Below, piece by piece: positions 32,386 through 41,068 of a stretch of 64,000 nt of DNA; position 1 is the first letter of the stretch, and each line of letters starts with the position of its first letter. The stretch lies in NCBI GenBank assembly GCA_016223165.1, contig JACRPO010000001.1, positions 186,001 through 250,000 on the forward strand. The letters are read 5' to 3'. The notes under the pieces were generated by a model. It was given only the letters and a program-made list of their open reading frames with translations, ran no database searches and was not told the DNA's origin. The position numbers were made by a program, and so were the translations under genes. The DNA comes from Burkholderiales bacterium. Lineage in GTDB: Bacteria > Pseudomonadota > Gammaproteobacteria > Burkholderiales > Burkholderiaceae_C.

Positions 32386-32415
32386 GCCGGCGGGCTCGCC
32401 AGCGAGCTCACCGGC
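32386..32415 (+). terminator. hairpin after the Cys-rich protein gene
   Basis: GCCGG and GGCTCGC pair with GCGAGCT and CCGGC around a central CA, separated by a two-base internal loop. It lies 26 bases after the stop codon. There is no T-run. Confidence 0.45.
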
Positions 32416-32464
32416 AGGCTTGCCCCGATAGGCCCGGCTGCCGCGCCGCGGTAGCCTGCGGCGC

Positions 32465-34912
32465 ATGGTTTCCTCTGCGGCTCTGCCGACCCAAGCCCGC
32501 GTCGTCATCGTCGGCGGCGGCATCGCCGGCTGCTCCACGGCCTATCACCTCGCCAGGCTCGGCATCACCGACGTGCTGCTGCTCGAGCAGGGCAAGCTGA
32601 CTTGCGGCACCACTTGGCACGCAGCCGGGCTCGTCGGCCAGATGCGGCCCAACCGCAACCAGACGCGCATGAGCAAATACGGCATCGAGCTGTACTCGAC
32701 GCTCGAAGCCGAGACGGGCCTGGCCACGGGCTGGAAACAATGCGGCAGCGTCAACGTCGCGCGCACGCCCGAGCGCCTGAAGGTGCTGAAGAAGCAGGTG
32801 GCGCTGGCCAGGAGCTTCGGTGTCGACGTCGAGCTGATCACGCCGAAGGAAGCGGGCGACCTCTACCCGGTGATGCGCACCGACGACCTGCAAGGCGCCA
32901 TCTGGATCCCCGGTGACGGCAAGGCCAACCCGGCCGACCTGTGCATGAGCCTGGCGAAAGGGGCGCGCAACCGCGGCGTGAAGATGCAGGAGGGCATCGA
33001 GGTCACCGGCGTGCTCTCCGAGCGCGGCGCGGGCGGCGAACGCGTCGCCGGCGTGCGCACCGCGCAGGGCGACGTGCGCTGCGAGGTGCTCGTCAACTGC
33101 GCCGGCCAATGGGCACGGCAGTTCGGCGCGATCTCGGGTCCGGCCGGCGTGACGGTGCCGCTCTACCCAGCCGAGCACTTCTACATCGTCACCGACCGCA
33201 TCGAGGGCGTGCACCCGATGCTGCCGGTGATGCGCGACCCCGACGGGTTCATCTACTACAAGGAGGAAGTCGGCGGCCTCTTGATGGGTGGCTTCGAGCC
33301 GCAGGCCAAGCCGTGGCGCGTGGACCCGATCCCTTCGACCTTCCAGTTCCAGCTGCTGGGCGAGGACTGGGACCAGTTCGAGGTCCTGATGACCAACGCC
33401 ATCCACCGGACGCCGTGCCTCGAGACAGCAAAGGTGAAGATGCTGCTCAACGGGCCCGAGAGCTTCACGCCCGACGGCAACTTCATCCTCGGCGAGGCGC
33501 CCGAGCTGCGCGGTTACTTCGTCTGCGCGGGCTTCAACAGCGCCGGCATCGCCAACAGCGGCGGCGCGGGAAGGCTGATCGCCGAGTGGATCGCGGGCGG
33601 CGAAGCGCCGAGCGATTTGTGGGACGTGGACATCCGCCGCTTCGCGCCCTTCATGGCCAACCGCAAGGCGCTCGCCGAGCGCACCGGCGAGACGCTCGGC
33701 CTGCACTACGCGATGCGCTGGCCGCGCCAGGAGCTCGAGACGATGCGGCCGCTGCGTACCTCGCCGCTGCATGACCTGCTCGCCGCCAGAGGGGCCGAGT
33801 TCGGCAGCAGGAACGGCTGGGAGCGGGCCAACTACTTCAGGCCGGCCGGCGCCGCGCGGCCGGCGCCCACGCTCGGCCGCCCGGGCTGGCTCGATTGGGT
33901 GATCGAGGAACAGCGCGCCACGCGCGAGGCGGTGGCGATCTACGACCAGACGAGCTTCGGCAAGCTGCTGCTGCAAGGCCGCGATGCGCTGGCGGTGCTG
34001 CAGCGGCTGTGCGCCAACGAGATGGATGTCGCGTACGGGCGCATGGGCCGCATGACCTACACGGCGATGCTCAACGAGCGCGGCGGCTTCGAGAGCGACC
34101 TCACGGTGATGAGGCTCGCGAGCGACCGCTTCCTGCTCGTCACCGGCTCGGCGCAGCCGGTGCGCGACGCCGACTGGATCAACCGCCACATCGGGGACAC
34201 CGAGTTCGCCGTGCTCACCGACGCGAGCGCGACGTGGAGCGTGATCTCGGTGATGGGGCCGAAGGCTGCCGCGCTGCTCGCGCGCGTGAGCCCGGACGAC
34301 CTCTCGCCCGCAGCGCTGAAGTTCTCGCACACGGCGGAGATCGACCTCGGCTTCGCGCGCGTGCGCGCGGCGCGCATGAGCTATGTCGGCGGGCCGGGCT
34401 TCGAGCTCTATGTACCGGTGGAGATGGCGCGGCACGTGTACCTCGCATTGCACGATGCGGGGCGCGACTTGCAGCTGTGCGACGCCGGTTACTACGCCAT
34501 CGACGCGCTGCGCATCGAGGCCGGCCGCCGTGCCTGGGGCGCGGAGCTCGGCCCCGACGAGACGCCGCTGGAGGCAGGCCTGATGTTCGCCGTGAAGATG
34601 GACAAGCCGGCGCCGTTCATCGGGCGCGAGGCCTTGCGGCGCGCGCAGGGCCAGCCGCTGCGCAAGAAGCTCGTGACGGTGGTCTTCGACGACTCCGGCG
34701 CCTATGCCTGGGGCGGCGAGGCGTTCAGCCTCGAGGGCCGGGTGGTGGGCGAGCTGAGCTCGGTCGGCTGGAGCGCGAAGGCGGGCGTCTGCGTCGGCCT
34801 CGGCTACCTGCGCGGCGAGGCTGCGGCGCACCCCTGGGCGGGCGAGGCCGCCCTGGTCGACCTCTGGGGCGAACCCGTGGGTGCGCGCCTGTACGACCGC
34901 TGGTCTGGTTGA
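32465..34912 (+). CDS. FAD-dependent oxidoreductase fused to GcvT (dimethylglycine/sarcosine dehydrogenase-like)
   Basis: 815 residues. The N-terminal FAD domain has the dinucleotide motif VVIVGGGIAGCSTAYHL and TTWHAAGLVGQMRP; the His at 52 matches the residue that carries covalent FAD in mammalian dimethylglycine and sarcosine dehydrogenases. An FAO_M-type middle domain is followed by a GcvT folate-binding domain from about 430 (RATREAVAIYDQTSFGKLLL; ARMSYVGGPGFELYVPVEMA; YYAIDALRIEAGRRAWGAEL) and its C-terminal barrel. Such enzymes remove a methyl group from N-methylated glycines and pass the one-carbon unit to tetrahydrofolate. It is cytoplasmic. Its stop codon lies five bases from that of the convergent GMC oxidoreductase gene. 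The exact N-methyl substrate is not certain. Confidence 0.86.
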   Translation: MVSSAALPTQARVVIVGGGIAGCSTAYHLARLGITDVLLLEQGKLTCGTTWHAAGLVGQMRPNRNQTRMSKYGIELYSTLEAETGLATGWKQCGSVNVARTPERLKVLKKQVALARSFGVDVELITPKEAGDLYPVMRTDDLQGAIWIPGDGKANPADLCMSLAKGARNRGVKMQEGIEVTGVLSERGAGGERVAGVRTAQGDVRCEVLVNCAGQWARQFGAISGPAGVTVPLYPAEHFYIVTDRIEGVHPMLPVMRDPDGFIYYKEEVGGLLMGGFEPQAKPWRVDPIPSTFQFQLLGEDWDQFEVLMTNAIHRTPCLETAKVKMLLNGPESFTPDGNFILGEAPELRGYFVCAGFNSAGIANSGGAGRLIAEWIAGGEAPSDLWDVDIRRFAPFMANRKALAERTGETLGLHYAMRWPRQELETMRPLRTSPLHDLLAARGAEFGSRNGWERANYFRPAGAARPAPTLGRPGWLDWVIEEQRATREAVAIYDQTSFGKLLLQGRDALAVLQRLCANEMDVAYGRMGRMTYTAMLNERGGFESDLTVMRLASDRFLLVTGSAQPVRDADWINRHIGDTEFAVLTDASATWSVISVMGPKAAALLARVSPDDLSPAALKFSHTAEIDLGFARVRAARMSYVGGPGFELYVPVEMARHVYLALHDAGRDLQLCDAGYYAIDALRIEAGRRAWGAELGPDETPLEAGLMFAVKMDKPAPFIGREALRRAQGQPLRKKLVTVVFDDSGAYAWGGEAFSLEGRVVGELSSVGWSAKAGVCVGLGYLRGEAAAHPWAGEAALVDLWGEPVGARLYDRWSG

Positions 34913-34917
34913 ACCGG

Positions 34918-36546
34918 TCAGGCCGCCGCGGCGGCGAGCGGCTGCGCGGCCGGCTGCCGCGCCGCGCGCACCATGGCGGCGGCGCGTTCGCCGATCATGA
35001 TCGCCGGCGCATTCGTGTTGCCGCTGACGATGCTCGGCATGATCGACGCATCGACGACACGCAGGCCCTGCACGCCGTGCACGCGCAGCTGGGTGTCGAC
35101 CACGTCCAGTGGCCCCGGCCCCATGCGGCAGGTGCCGACGGGGTGATAGATGGTGTCGGCGTGGTTGCGCACGAACTGCTCGATCTGCGCATCGGTGGTC
35201 GCCGCCGCCGAGGTGGGTGACTCGCGGCCGCCCAGCCGCGCCAGGGCCGGCTGGCCGAGCAGCGTGCGCATCAGCTTGAAGCCGCGCACGAGGCGCGCCG
35301 TGTCGTCGGGGTCGCCGAGGAAGTTGGGATCGATGAGCGGTGCGGCCAGCGGATCGGCACTGGCGAGCGAGAGGCGGCCGCGGCTCTTCGGTCGCAACAC
35401 GCAGACATGGCAGGAGTAGCCATGCCCGAGCACGGTCTTGCGCCCGTGGTCGACGAGCTTGGCGACGACGAAGTGCAGTTGCAGGTCGGGTGTCGGCTCC
35501 TCGGGCCGGCTCTTGATGAAGCCGCCTGCCTCGCCGAAGTTGGTGGTGAGCAGGCCGGTGCGCTCGCGCCGCCACTGGCCGATGCCCTTGAGCACCTGCC
35601 AGGCGCCGCCGAAGCTGAGGCCGAAGGTCGAGGTGGCCTGCGGCGCCGACACCACCTGCACCACATCGACATGGTCGTGCAGGTTCTGGCCGACGCCGGG
35701 CAGCGCATGCGCCACCGCGATGCCGTGGCGCTGCAGTTCCTCGGGCGCGCCGATGCCCGAGAGCATCAGCAACTGCGGCGACTGCAGCGCGCCCGCGGCC
35801 AGCAGCACCTCGGCGCGTGCGCGCACGGTGAGCGTCTCGCCGCCGCGCTGCCCCTGCACGCCGACGGCGCGCCGGCCTTCGAGCAGCACACGTGTCGCGT
35901 GCACGCCGGTAATGACGCTGAGATTGGGCCGCGAGAGGTGGGGCGTGAGGTAGGCCTTGGCGGCGCTGAAGCGCTCGCCGTGCTTGTGCGTGACCTGGTA
36001 GGCGCCGATGCCCTCCTGCGTGGCGCCGTTGAAATCGGCGTTGAGCGCATACCCGGCCTGCCGGCCGGCTTCGATGAACGCGGGCAGGATCGGGTTCGGG
36101 CTCACCAGGTCCATCACATTGAGCGGGCCGCCGCTGCCGTGCCAGGCATCGGCGCCGCGCTCGTTGTGCTCGGCACGTTTGAACCACGGCAGCACGTCTT
36201 CCCAGGCCCAGCCGGGGTTGCCGGCGGCGGCCCAGGCGTCGTAGTCCTGCGGCTGGCCGCGCATATAGATCATCGCGTTGATCGAGCTCGAGCCGCCCAG
36301 CACCTTGCCGCGCGGCTGGTAGCCGCGGCGGCCGTTGAGGCCGGGCTGCGGCACCGTCTCGAAGGCCCAGTTGATGGCCTTCTGCTTGGCCATCACGGCC
36401 AGGCCGGCCGGGCAATGGATAAGCACGCTGCTGTCGGGCCCGCCGGCCTCGAGCAGCGCGACCGTGACGCCGGGATCCTCGCTCAGCCGGCCGGCGAGCA
36501 CGCAGCCGGCGCTGCCGCCGCCGACGATGACATAGTCGAATTCCAT
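34918..36546 (-). CDS. GMC-family flavin oxidoreductase (choline dehydrogenase-like)
   Basis: 542 residues from the ATG at 36546 (MEFDYVIVGGGSAGCVLA); the ATG at 36555 is also in frame. The GMC signature 1 is in GKVLGGSSSINAMIYMRGQP, signature 2 in GALQSPQLLMLSGIG, and the active-site His pair in IYHPVGTCRMG and VSGNTNAPAIMIGE (His, then Asn in place of the second His, as in many choline dehydrogenases). It oxidises an alcohol to an aldehyde with FAD. Being next to a dimethylglycine dehydrogenase-like gene suggests choline/betaine-type metabolism, but the genes are convergent, and sequence alone cannot separate choline from other alcohols. No BetB or BetI gene is present. Confidence 0.87.
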   Translation of the reverse strand: MEFDYVIVGGGSAGCVLAGRLSEDPGVTVALLEAGGPDSSVLIHCPAGLAVMAKQKAINWAFETVPQPGLNGRRGYQPRGKVLGGSSSINAMIYMRGQPQDYDAWAAAGNPGWAWEDVLPWFKRAEHNERGADAWHGSGGPLNVMDLVSPNPILPAFIEAGRQAGYALNADFNGATQEGIGAYQVTHKHGERFSAAKAYLTPHLSRPNLSVITGVHATRVLLEGRRAVGVQGQRGGETLTVRARAEVLLAAGALQSPQLLMLSGIGAPEELQRHGIAVAHALPGVGQNLHDHVDVVQVVSAPQATSTFGLSFGGAWQVLKGIGQWRRERTGLLTTNFGEAGGFIKSRPEEPTPDLQLHFVVAKLVDHGRKTVLGHGYSCHVCVLRPKSRGRLSLASADPLAAPLIDPNFLGDPDDTARLVRGFKLMRTLLGQPALARLGGRESPTSAAATTDAQIEQFVRNHADTIYHPVGTCRMGPGPLDVVDTQLRVHGVQGLRVVDASIMPSIVSGNTNAPAIMIGERAAAMVRAARQPAAQPLAAAAA

Positions 36547-36726
36547 GCGCGCCATTGTGGCCGGCGCCCCGCGCGGCGCACGTTTTCGGGCGCGTCTGGT
36601 CTAGGGTGCTTACCCCAGGGAGTGACTGAGATACCGCGGTCGGTTTTCAGAGCGCGGGGCCCCCTGGATTTCGAGTGATTTGCACCGCGACGCCGGTCCT
36701 TCTCCGCTCATGGCGCCGCGGGCGTG

Positions 36727-36734
36727 GCCGATAT
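36727..36734 (+). promoter_or_regulatory. possible FliA (sigma-28) -10 element before the chemoreceptor gene
   Basis: GCCGATAT matches the flagellar sigma factor -10 consensus GCCGATAA at seven of eight positions and lies 83 bases before the receptor start. The -35 region does not match TAAA well. The rest of the 270 bases between the GMC and receptor starts shows nothing else I can name. Confidence 0.3.
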
Positions 36735-36816
36735 GGTCCCCGTGCCTCGACGCGCCACAGCGATCCCGCAGTGGGACCGAACGGCGGACCGGCGGGGCCT
36801 CCAGGGGAATAACAAC

Positions 36817-38781
36817 ATGCTTACGTTCATTCGCGATCTCCGGCTGGCGCGCAAGTTGCAGCTGCTCGGCCTGCTGGCCGTCGTGTGCAGTACGGTACCG
36901 CTCGTTCTCTTCCTGCTCGCCAAGGAGGAGGAGATCGGTCTCTCACGGATGCAGCTGCGCGGCGTGCAGCCGGCGCAGGCCGCGCTCGAGGTGGTTCGTC
37001 ACGTGCAGGTGCATCGCGGCCTGTCGTTCAATGTGCTGTCGGGCAAGGGCGAGTTGGAGCCGCAGCGGGCCGAGGCCCAGGCCCATGCCGAGCGGGCGGT
37101 GCAGGCGCTGGAGCGCATCGTCCAGGCCGAGGTCGACGATGCAGCGCTGCGCAGCGCCTCGGGGCGGCTGGCTGCGCAGTGGCGCGGGGCCGCCGCCGCC
37201 GCCGCCGGGCGCAGCACGTCGCCGGCCGAGTCGGTGGCCCGGCATACGGCGCTCGTGACGGCGATGCTGGAGTTCAGCGACGGCATGGCCGACCACTTCG
37301 GCATCACGCTCGACCCGGTGGCCGGCACGTACTTCCTCGGCATCGGGACGCTGCGCGACCTGCCCCGCCTGGCCGAAATTGTCGGGCTGCTGCGGGCCCG
37401 CGGCACGCTCCTGCTAGGGCAGCAGGGCGGCACGCCGGAGGAGCGGGCGCTGCTCGCGAGCCTGGCCGATCGTGCCGAGACGGCGCTGCGAGACATGGAG
37501 CTGACACTCGGCAAGTCGTTCGCGCACGACGCCGCGATCGAGTCGGCGGTGGGCGCCGCGACGGGTGCCGCCGCCGAGGAGGCCAAGGCGGTGCTGAAGC
37601 TCGTGCGCGAGCAGGTGCTGGGCGCATCGCCCCCGACGCTGGCGCCGGCCGCGTACTTCAAGACGATGACCCGTGTCATCGAGACGCTGTTCCAGCTCAA
37701 CGGCAAGGCCGGCGCGACGATGGGCGAGGCGCTGCAACTGCGGCTCGACGCGGCGCGCCGCATCGAGTTGGTCACGCTGGGCCTGGTGCTGGCGATGATG
37801 GTGCTGGCAGCGTGGCTCGCATTCTGGATCGCGCGCGACCTGACGCGTCACGTGCGCCAGGCCGGCGAGGCGCTGGATCGCATTGCCACGGGCGACCTGA
37901 CGGTGCCGGTGGACCGCGGCTCACGCGCCCGCGCGCGCGACGAGATGGGCCTGTTGCTCGAGGCGATGGGCCGCATGCAGCATGCGCTCGTCGATGTCGT
38001 GGGCGACGTGCGACGGCACGCCGACGGCGTGGCCACCGCGAGCGCGCAGATCGCGCAGGGCAGCGCCGACCTCAGCGCGCGCACCGAGCAGAGCGCCACG
38101 TCTCTGCAGCAGACGGCGGCGACGATGGAGCAGCTGGGCACCACGGTGAGTCGCAATGCGCAGAGCTCGGTCGAGGCGAGCCGGCTCGCGCAGGCGGCGC
38201 GCGAGGTGGCCGGGCGCGGCGGCGCGGTCGTCGACGAAGTGGTGCAGACGATGCGCGGCATCACCGAGAGCTCGCGCCGCATCGCCGACATCATCGGCGT
38301 CATCGACGGCATCGCCTTCCAGACCAACATCCTCGCGCTCAATGCGGCGGTCGAGGCGGCGCGCGCCGGCGACCAGGGGCGCGGTTTTGCCGTCGTGGCC
38401 GGCGAGGTGCGCAACCTCGCGCAGCGCAGCGCCGACGCGGCGCGCGAGATCAAGTCGCTCATCACGAGCAGCGTCGAGCGCGTCGAGCAGGGCTTCGTGC
38501 TGGCCGGCCAGGCCGGCGAGACGATGGGCGAGGTGGTGAGCTCGATCCAGCGTGTGAGCGGCATCGTCGCCGAGATCAGCCACGCCAGCGCCGAGCAGAG
38601 CTCGGGGGTCGGACAGGTGGGGCAGGCGGTGAGCCATCTCGACCAGAACACACAGCAGAACTCGGCGCTGGTGGAGGAGAGCTCGGCGGCCGCCGAGAGC
38701 CTGCGCCAGCAGGCACAGCAACTCGTGCAGACGGTGGCGGTGTTCAAGCTGCCGGGGCAGGCGGCACTGGCCGCGGCCTGA
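36817..38781 (+). CDS. methyl-accepting chemotaxis protein
   Basis: 654 residues. TM1 is at about 14-33 (LLGLLAVVCSTVPLVLFLLA), a helical periplasmic ligand domain spans 34-312, TM2 is at 316-337, then a HAMP linker and the cytoplasmic signalling domain. The highly conserved hairpin tip is intact (IDGIAFQTNILALNAAVEAA) and TEQSATSLQQTAATMEQLG marks a methylation helix. The C-terminus ends VFKLPGQAALAAA without the NWETF-type CheR/CheB tether. The ligand domain is a four-helix type rich in Arg/Ala; its ligand is unknown. The start ATG at 36817 follows AGGGGAA with good spacing. No other chemotaxis gene is in the window. Confidence 0.93.
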   Translation: MLTFIRDLRLARKLQLLGLLAVVCSTVPLVLFLLAKEEEIGLSRMQLRGVQPAQAALEVVRHVQVHRGLSFNVLSGKGELEPQRAEAQAHAERAVQALERIVQAEVDDAALRSASGRLAAQWRGAAAAAAGRSTSPAESVARHTALVTAMLEFSDGMADHFGITLDPVAGTYFLGIGTLRDLPRLAEIVGLLRARGTLLLGQQGGTPEERALLASLADRAETALRDMELTLGKSFAHDAAIESAVGAATGAAAEEAKAVLKLVREQVLGASPPTLAPAAYFKTMTRVIETLFQLNGKAGATMGEALQLRLDAARRIELVTLGLVLAMMVLAAWLAFWIARDLTRHVRQAGEALDRIATGDLTVPVDRGSRARARDEMGLLLEAMGRMQHALVDVVGDVRRHADGVATASAQIAQGSADLSARTEQSATSLQQTAATMEQLGTTVSRNAQSSVEASRLAQAAREVAGRGGAVVDEVVQTMRGITESSRRIADIIGVIDGIAFQTNILALNAAVEAARAGDQGRGFAVVAGEVRNLAQRSADAAREIKSLITSSVERVEQGFVLAGQAGETMGEVVSSIQRVSGIVAEISHASAEQSSGVGQVGQAVSHLDQNTQQNSALVEESSAAAESLRQQAQQLVQTVAVFKLPGQAALAAA

Positions 38782-38816
38782 GCGCGCGCGGGCTGGGCAC
38801 AAGCGGCCTGGGCTGC

Positions 38817-38861
38817 GTGGCCTGGGCGGACGTGGCCTGGGCGGACGCGGCCTGGGCGGGT
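38817..38861. repeat. 15-bp tandem repeat, three units, between convergent chemoreceptor and arginase genes
   Basis: GTGGCCTGGGCGGAC (38817-38831) is repeated exactly at 38832-38846 and with two changes at 38847-38861; a degraded half unit lies on each side. A second repeat CGGGCGCGCG follows (about 38892-38914). The region is 3' of both flanking genes and encodes nothing I can support. Confidence 0.8.
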
Positions 38862-38917
38862 GTGGCCCGATCGTGCGACCGGGGCGCGCGGCCGGGCGCG
38901 CGACCGGGCGCGCGACT

Positions 38918-39847
38918 TCAGCGCCGCTCGCGCATCAGCGTGCTCTTGCCGAACAGGCTCTCGATGAGGTCGACGGCCACGAGCGCCGTCTTGTTGCGCA
39001 CGTCCAGCGCCGGGTTGAGCTCCATCACGTCGAGGCTGGCCAGGCGGCCGGTGTCGGCGATCATCTCCATGCACAGCTGTGCTTCGCGGTAGGTGGGACC
39101 GCCGGGCACCGTGGTGCCGACGCCGGGGGCGATCTCGGGGTCGAGGAAGTCGACGTCGAAGCTCACGTGCAGGTGGGTGTTGACGTCGATGGTGGCCAGC
39201 GCCAGCTCCATCGCCTGGCGCATGCCCATCTCGTCGATGTAGCGCATGTCGAAGACTTCGAGCCCGGCCTCGTGCACGAAGCGCTTCTCGCCGGCGTCGA
39301 CGCTGCGGATGCCGATCTGGCGGATCACCCTGGGCTCGAGGATGCGGCCGCCCGCATGCGGGCCGCCGAGCTCGACCAGCTCCTTCGGCCCGTGGCCGCA
39401 CAGGCAGGCCACCGGCATGCCGTGCAGGTTGCCGCTCGGTGTGAGGGCGCTGGTGTTGAAGTCGGCGTGCGCGTCGAGCCACAACACGCGCAGCCGCTTG
39501 CCCGCTTCGCGGCAGTGGCGCGCGACGGCGCTGATGGAGCCGATGGCGAGGCAATGGTCGCCGCCGAGCAGGATGGGCAGGCGGCCCGTTTGCAGCTCGG
39601 CGTGCACCGCGTCGTGCACGGTGCGGTTCCAGGCCACGACCTCGGCCAGGTGACGGTGTCCGTCCACCGGGGGCAACCAGGGGTTGGCCGGCCCCGCGAG
39701 ATTGCCGCGATCGAGCACGTCCACGCCTTGCCCCTGCAGCGTCGGGCCGAGGCCGGCGACGCGAAGCGCCTCCGGGCCCATGCTCGCGCCGCGGGTGCCG
39801 GCACCGATGTCGGTGGGCGCGCCGATGAGGGTGACGCGGGCATTCAT
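38918..39847 (-). CDS. rocF: arginase
   Basis: 309 residues, the usual length. It splits L-arginine into ornithine and urea with two Mn ions in the cytoplasm. The metal ligands are in LLGGDHCLAIGS, WLDAHADFNT and SFDVDFLDPEIAPG; SGNLHGMPVA and the ELNPALD ending are also typical. The ATG at 39847 opens MNARVTLIGAPTDIGAGTRG. It stands alone: no ornithine aminotransferase, arginine permease or urease gene is near. A 161-bp imperfect palindrome separates it from the LOG gene upstream on the same strand and would fall in its leader if the two were co-transcribed. Confidence 0.94.
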   Translation of the reverse strand: MNARVTLIGAPTDIGAGTRGASMGPEALRVAGLGPTLQGQGVDVLDRGNLAGPANPWLPPVDGHRHLAEVVAWNRTVHDAVHAELQTGRLPILLGGDHCLAIGSISAVARHCREAGKRLRVLWLDAHADFNTSALTPSGNLHGMPVACLCGHGPKELVELGGPHAGGRILEPRVIRQIGIRSVDAGEKRFVHEAGLEVFDMRYIDEMGMRQAMELALATIDVNTHLHVSFDVDFLDPEIAPGVGTTVPGGPTYREAQLCMEMIADTGRLASLDVMELNPALDVRNKTALVAVDLIESLFGKSTLMRERR

Positions 39848-39862
39848 CGCGGCACTCGCGTC

Positions 39863-40023
39863 AGAGCTTGTGAAGATGTCCGGCGCGTCCGAGCGGGCGA
39901 CCCAAAGCGTGCCAATCTAGGCGCAAACCGCAGCGATACCTCGTGGTATCGCGAGGATTTGCAACGACGAGTGGCGCGCTTTGGGCCGCACGAGCGGGCG
40001 TGGCGGACATTTTCACAAGCTCT
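39863..40023. repeat. 161-bp imperfect palindromic element between LOG and arginase genes
   Basis: The left arm from 39863 (AGAGCTTGTGAAGATGTCCG) and the complement of the right arm from 40023 (AGAGCTTGTGAAAATGTCCG) match at roughly three-quarters of positions over about 79 bases, including a shared CCCAAAGCG and GCAAA. The centre is a perfect hairpin GCGATACC-TCGT-GGTATCGC (39933-39952). The right end touches the stop codon of the LOG gene; the left end is 16 bases from the arginase start. The shape suits a REP/MITE-like dispersed repeat or a strong RNA structure. I see no second copy in the window. Confidence 0.75.
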
Positions 40024-40928
40024 CAGACGTCGTCGGCGAACTCGCCGGTCTCGGTGGCCGGCAGGTCGAAGCCGTAGTGCGTGGCGAGCACCTCCCAGGC
40101 TTCCTCGGCCGTCTCGACGAAGCGCACGAGGTTCTCGTCGCCCGCGCTGATCATGCCGGTGTCGATGAGGTGCTGGAAGTTGATGAGCCGCTCCCAGAAG
40201 GCGCGGCCGAAGAGCAGGATGGGGCGCGCGCGGCTCTTGCCGGTCTGCACCAGCGTCAGCGTCTCGAACAGCTCGTCGAGCGTGCCGAAGCCGCCGGGGA
40301 AGCACACGAGCGCGATGCTGCGCATCACGAAGTGCATCTTGCGCAGCGCGAAGTAGTGGAACTGGAAGCACAGCTCCGGCGTGATGTAGGGGTTGGGCGC
40401 CTGCTCGTGCGGCAGCACGATGTTCAGGCCGATGCTCTTGCCGCGCACCTCGTGCGCGCCGCGGTTGCCCGCCTCCATGATGCCGGGGCCGCCGCCGGTG
40501 ACGACGTAGATCGGCGTCTCGTGCTCTCGCGAGCGCTCGGTGACCATGGCCGCGAAGCGGCGTGCCTCGTCGTAGTAGCGGCTCATCGCCAGCGCCGTCT
40601 CGGCGCTGCGCTGCTGTTGCGCATCGCCGCCCGCGCGGGCGGCCTCGAGCGCGGCTTTTGCTTCGTCGGGCGGCAGGATGCGCGCGCTGCCGAAGATGAC
40701 GATGGTGTTCTGCACCCCCTGTTCGCGCTGGACGAGCTCGGGCTTGAGCAGCTCGAGTTGCATGCGCACCGGGCGCAGTTCCTCGCGCAGCAGGAAGGCG
40801 GTGTCGGTGAAGGCGAGCCGGTAGGCGCTCTCCGGCCCGGCATAACGCGAGGGCTCGCCGGCGACCGCGGCCTCCTCCTCGGCGCTGGGGAAGTTGCGGC
40901 TGGGCAGGCGGGGAATCTTGGCGTCCAT
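40023..40928 (-). CDS. LOG family protein (cytokinin riboside 5'-monophosphate phosphoribohydrolase-like)
   Basis: 301 residues from the ATG at 40928. The nucleotide-binding loop is YVVTGGGPGIMEAGNRGAHE and the family signature is CFPGGFGTLDELFETL (PGGxGTxxE), with the catalytic Glu and Arg in place. Such proteins are often mislabelled lysine decarboxylase; those tested cleave nucleoside monophosphates at the N-glycosidic bond, releasing the base. An extra N-terminal segment of about 65 residues (SAYRLAFTDTAFLLREELRP) is the variant found in many Proteobacteria. The gene ends exactly at the palindromic element. Confidence 0.87.
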   Translation of the reverse strand: MDAKIPRLPSRNFPSAEEEAAVAGEPSRYAGPESAYRLAFTDTAFLLREELRPVRMQLELLKPELVQREQGVQNTIVIFGSARILPPDEAKAALEAARAGGDAQQQRSAETALAMSRYYDEARRFAAMVTERSREHETPIYVVTGGGPGIMEAGNRGAHEVRGKSIGLNIVLPHEQAPNPYITPELCFQFHYFALRKMHFVMRSIALVCFPGGFGTLDELFETLTLVQTGKSRARPILLFGRAFWERLINFQHLIDTGMISAGDENLVRFVETAEEAWEVLATHYGFDLPATETGEFADDV

Positions 40929-41000
40929 CGGGAGAGCGCGGCCGGTGCGCGGGCAGGGCTGGGCCGGGAAGCATAGTCGCGCCGGCGTCGCGCGGGGGCG

Positions 41001-41030
41001 GGAAAAGGAACGGCCCGCCGAGGCGGGCCG
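41001..41030 (-). terminator. rho-independent terminator of the carboxyl-terminal protease gene
   Basis: Read on the minus strand: CGGCCCGCC, loop TC, GGCGGGCCG, then TTCCTTTTCC. The nine-bp GC stem (41011-41030) with a T-rich tail lies 38 bases after the stop codon at 41069. Confidence 0.75.
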
Positions 41031-41068
41031 GGAGTGCGCGACGGTGCGCTTCGCGCGCCGTGTGGTCT

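Noticed and set aside
40023..40928. Lysine decarboxylase annotation for the LOG protein
   Set aside because: PGGxGTxxE and GGGPGIMEA are LOG phosphoribohydrolase motifs; there is no PLP-binding site.
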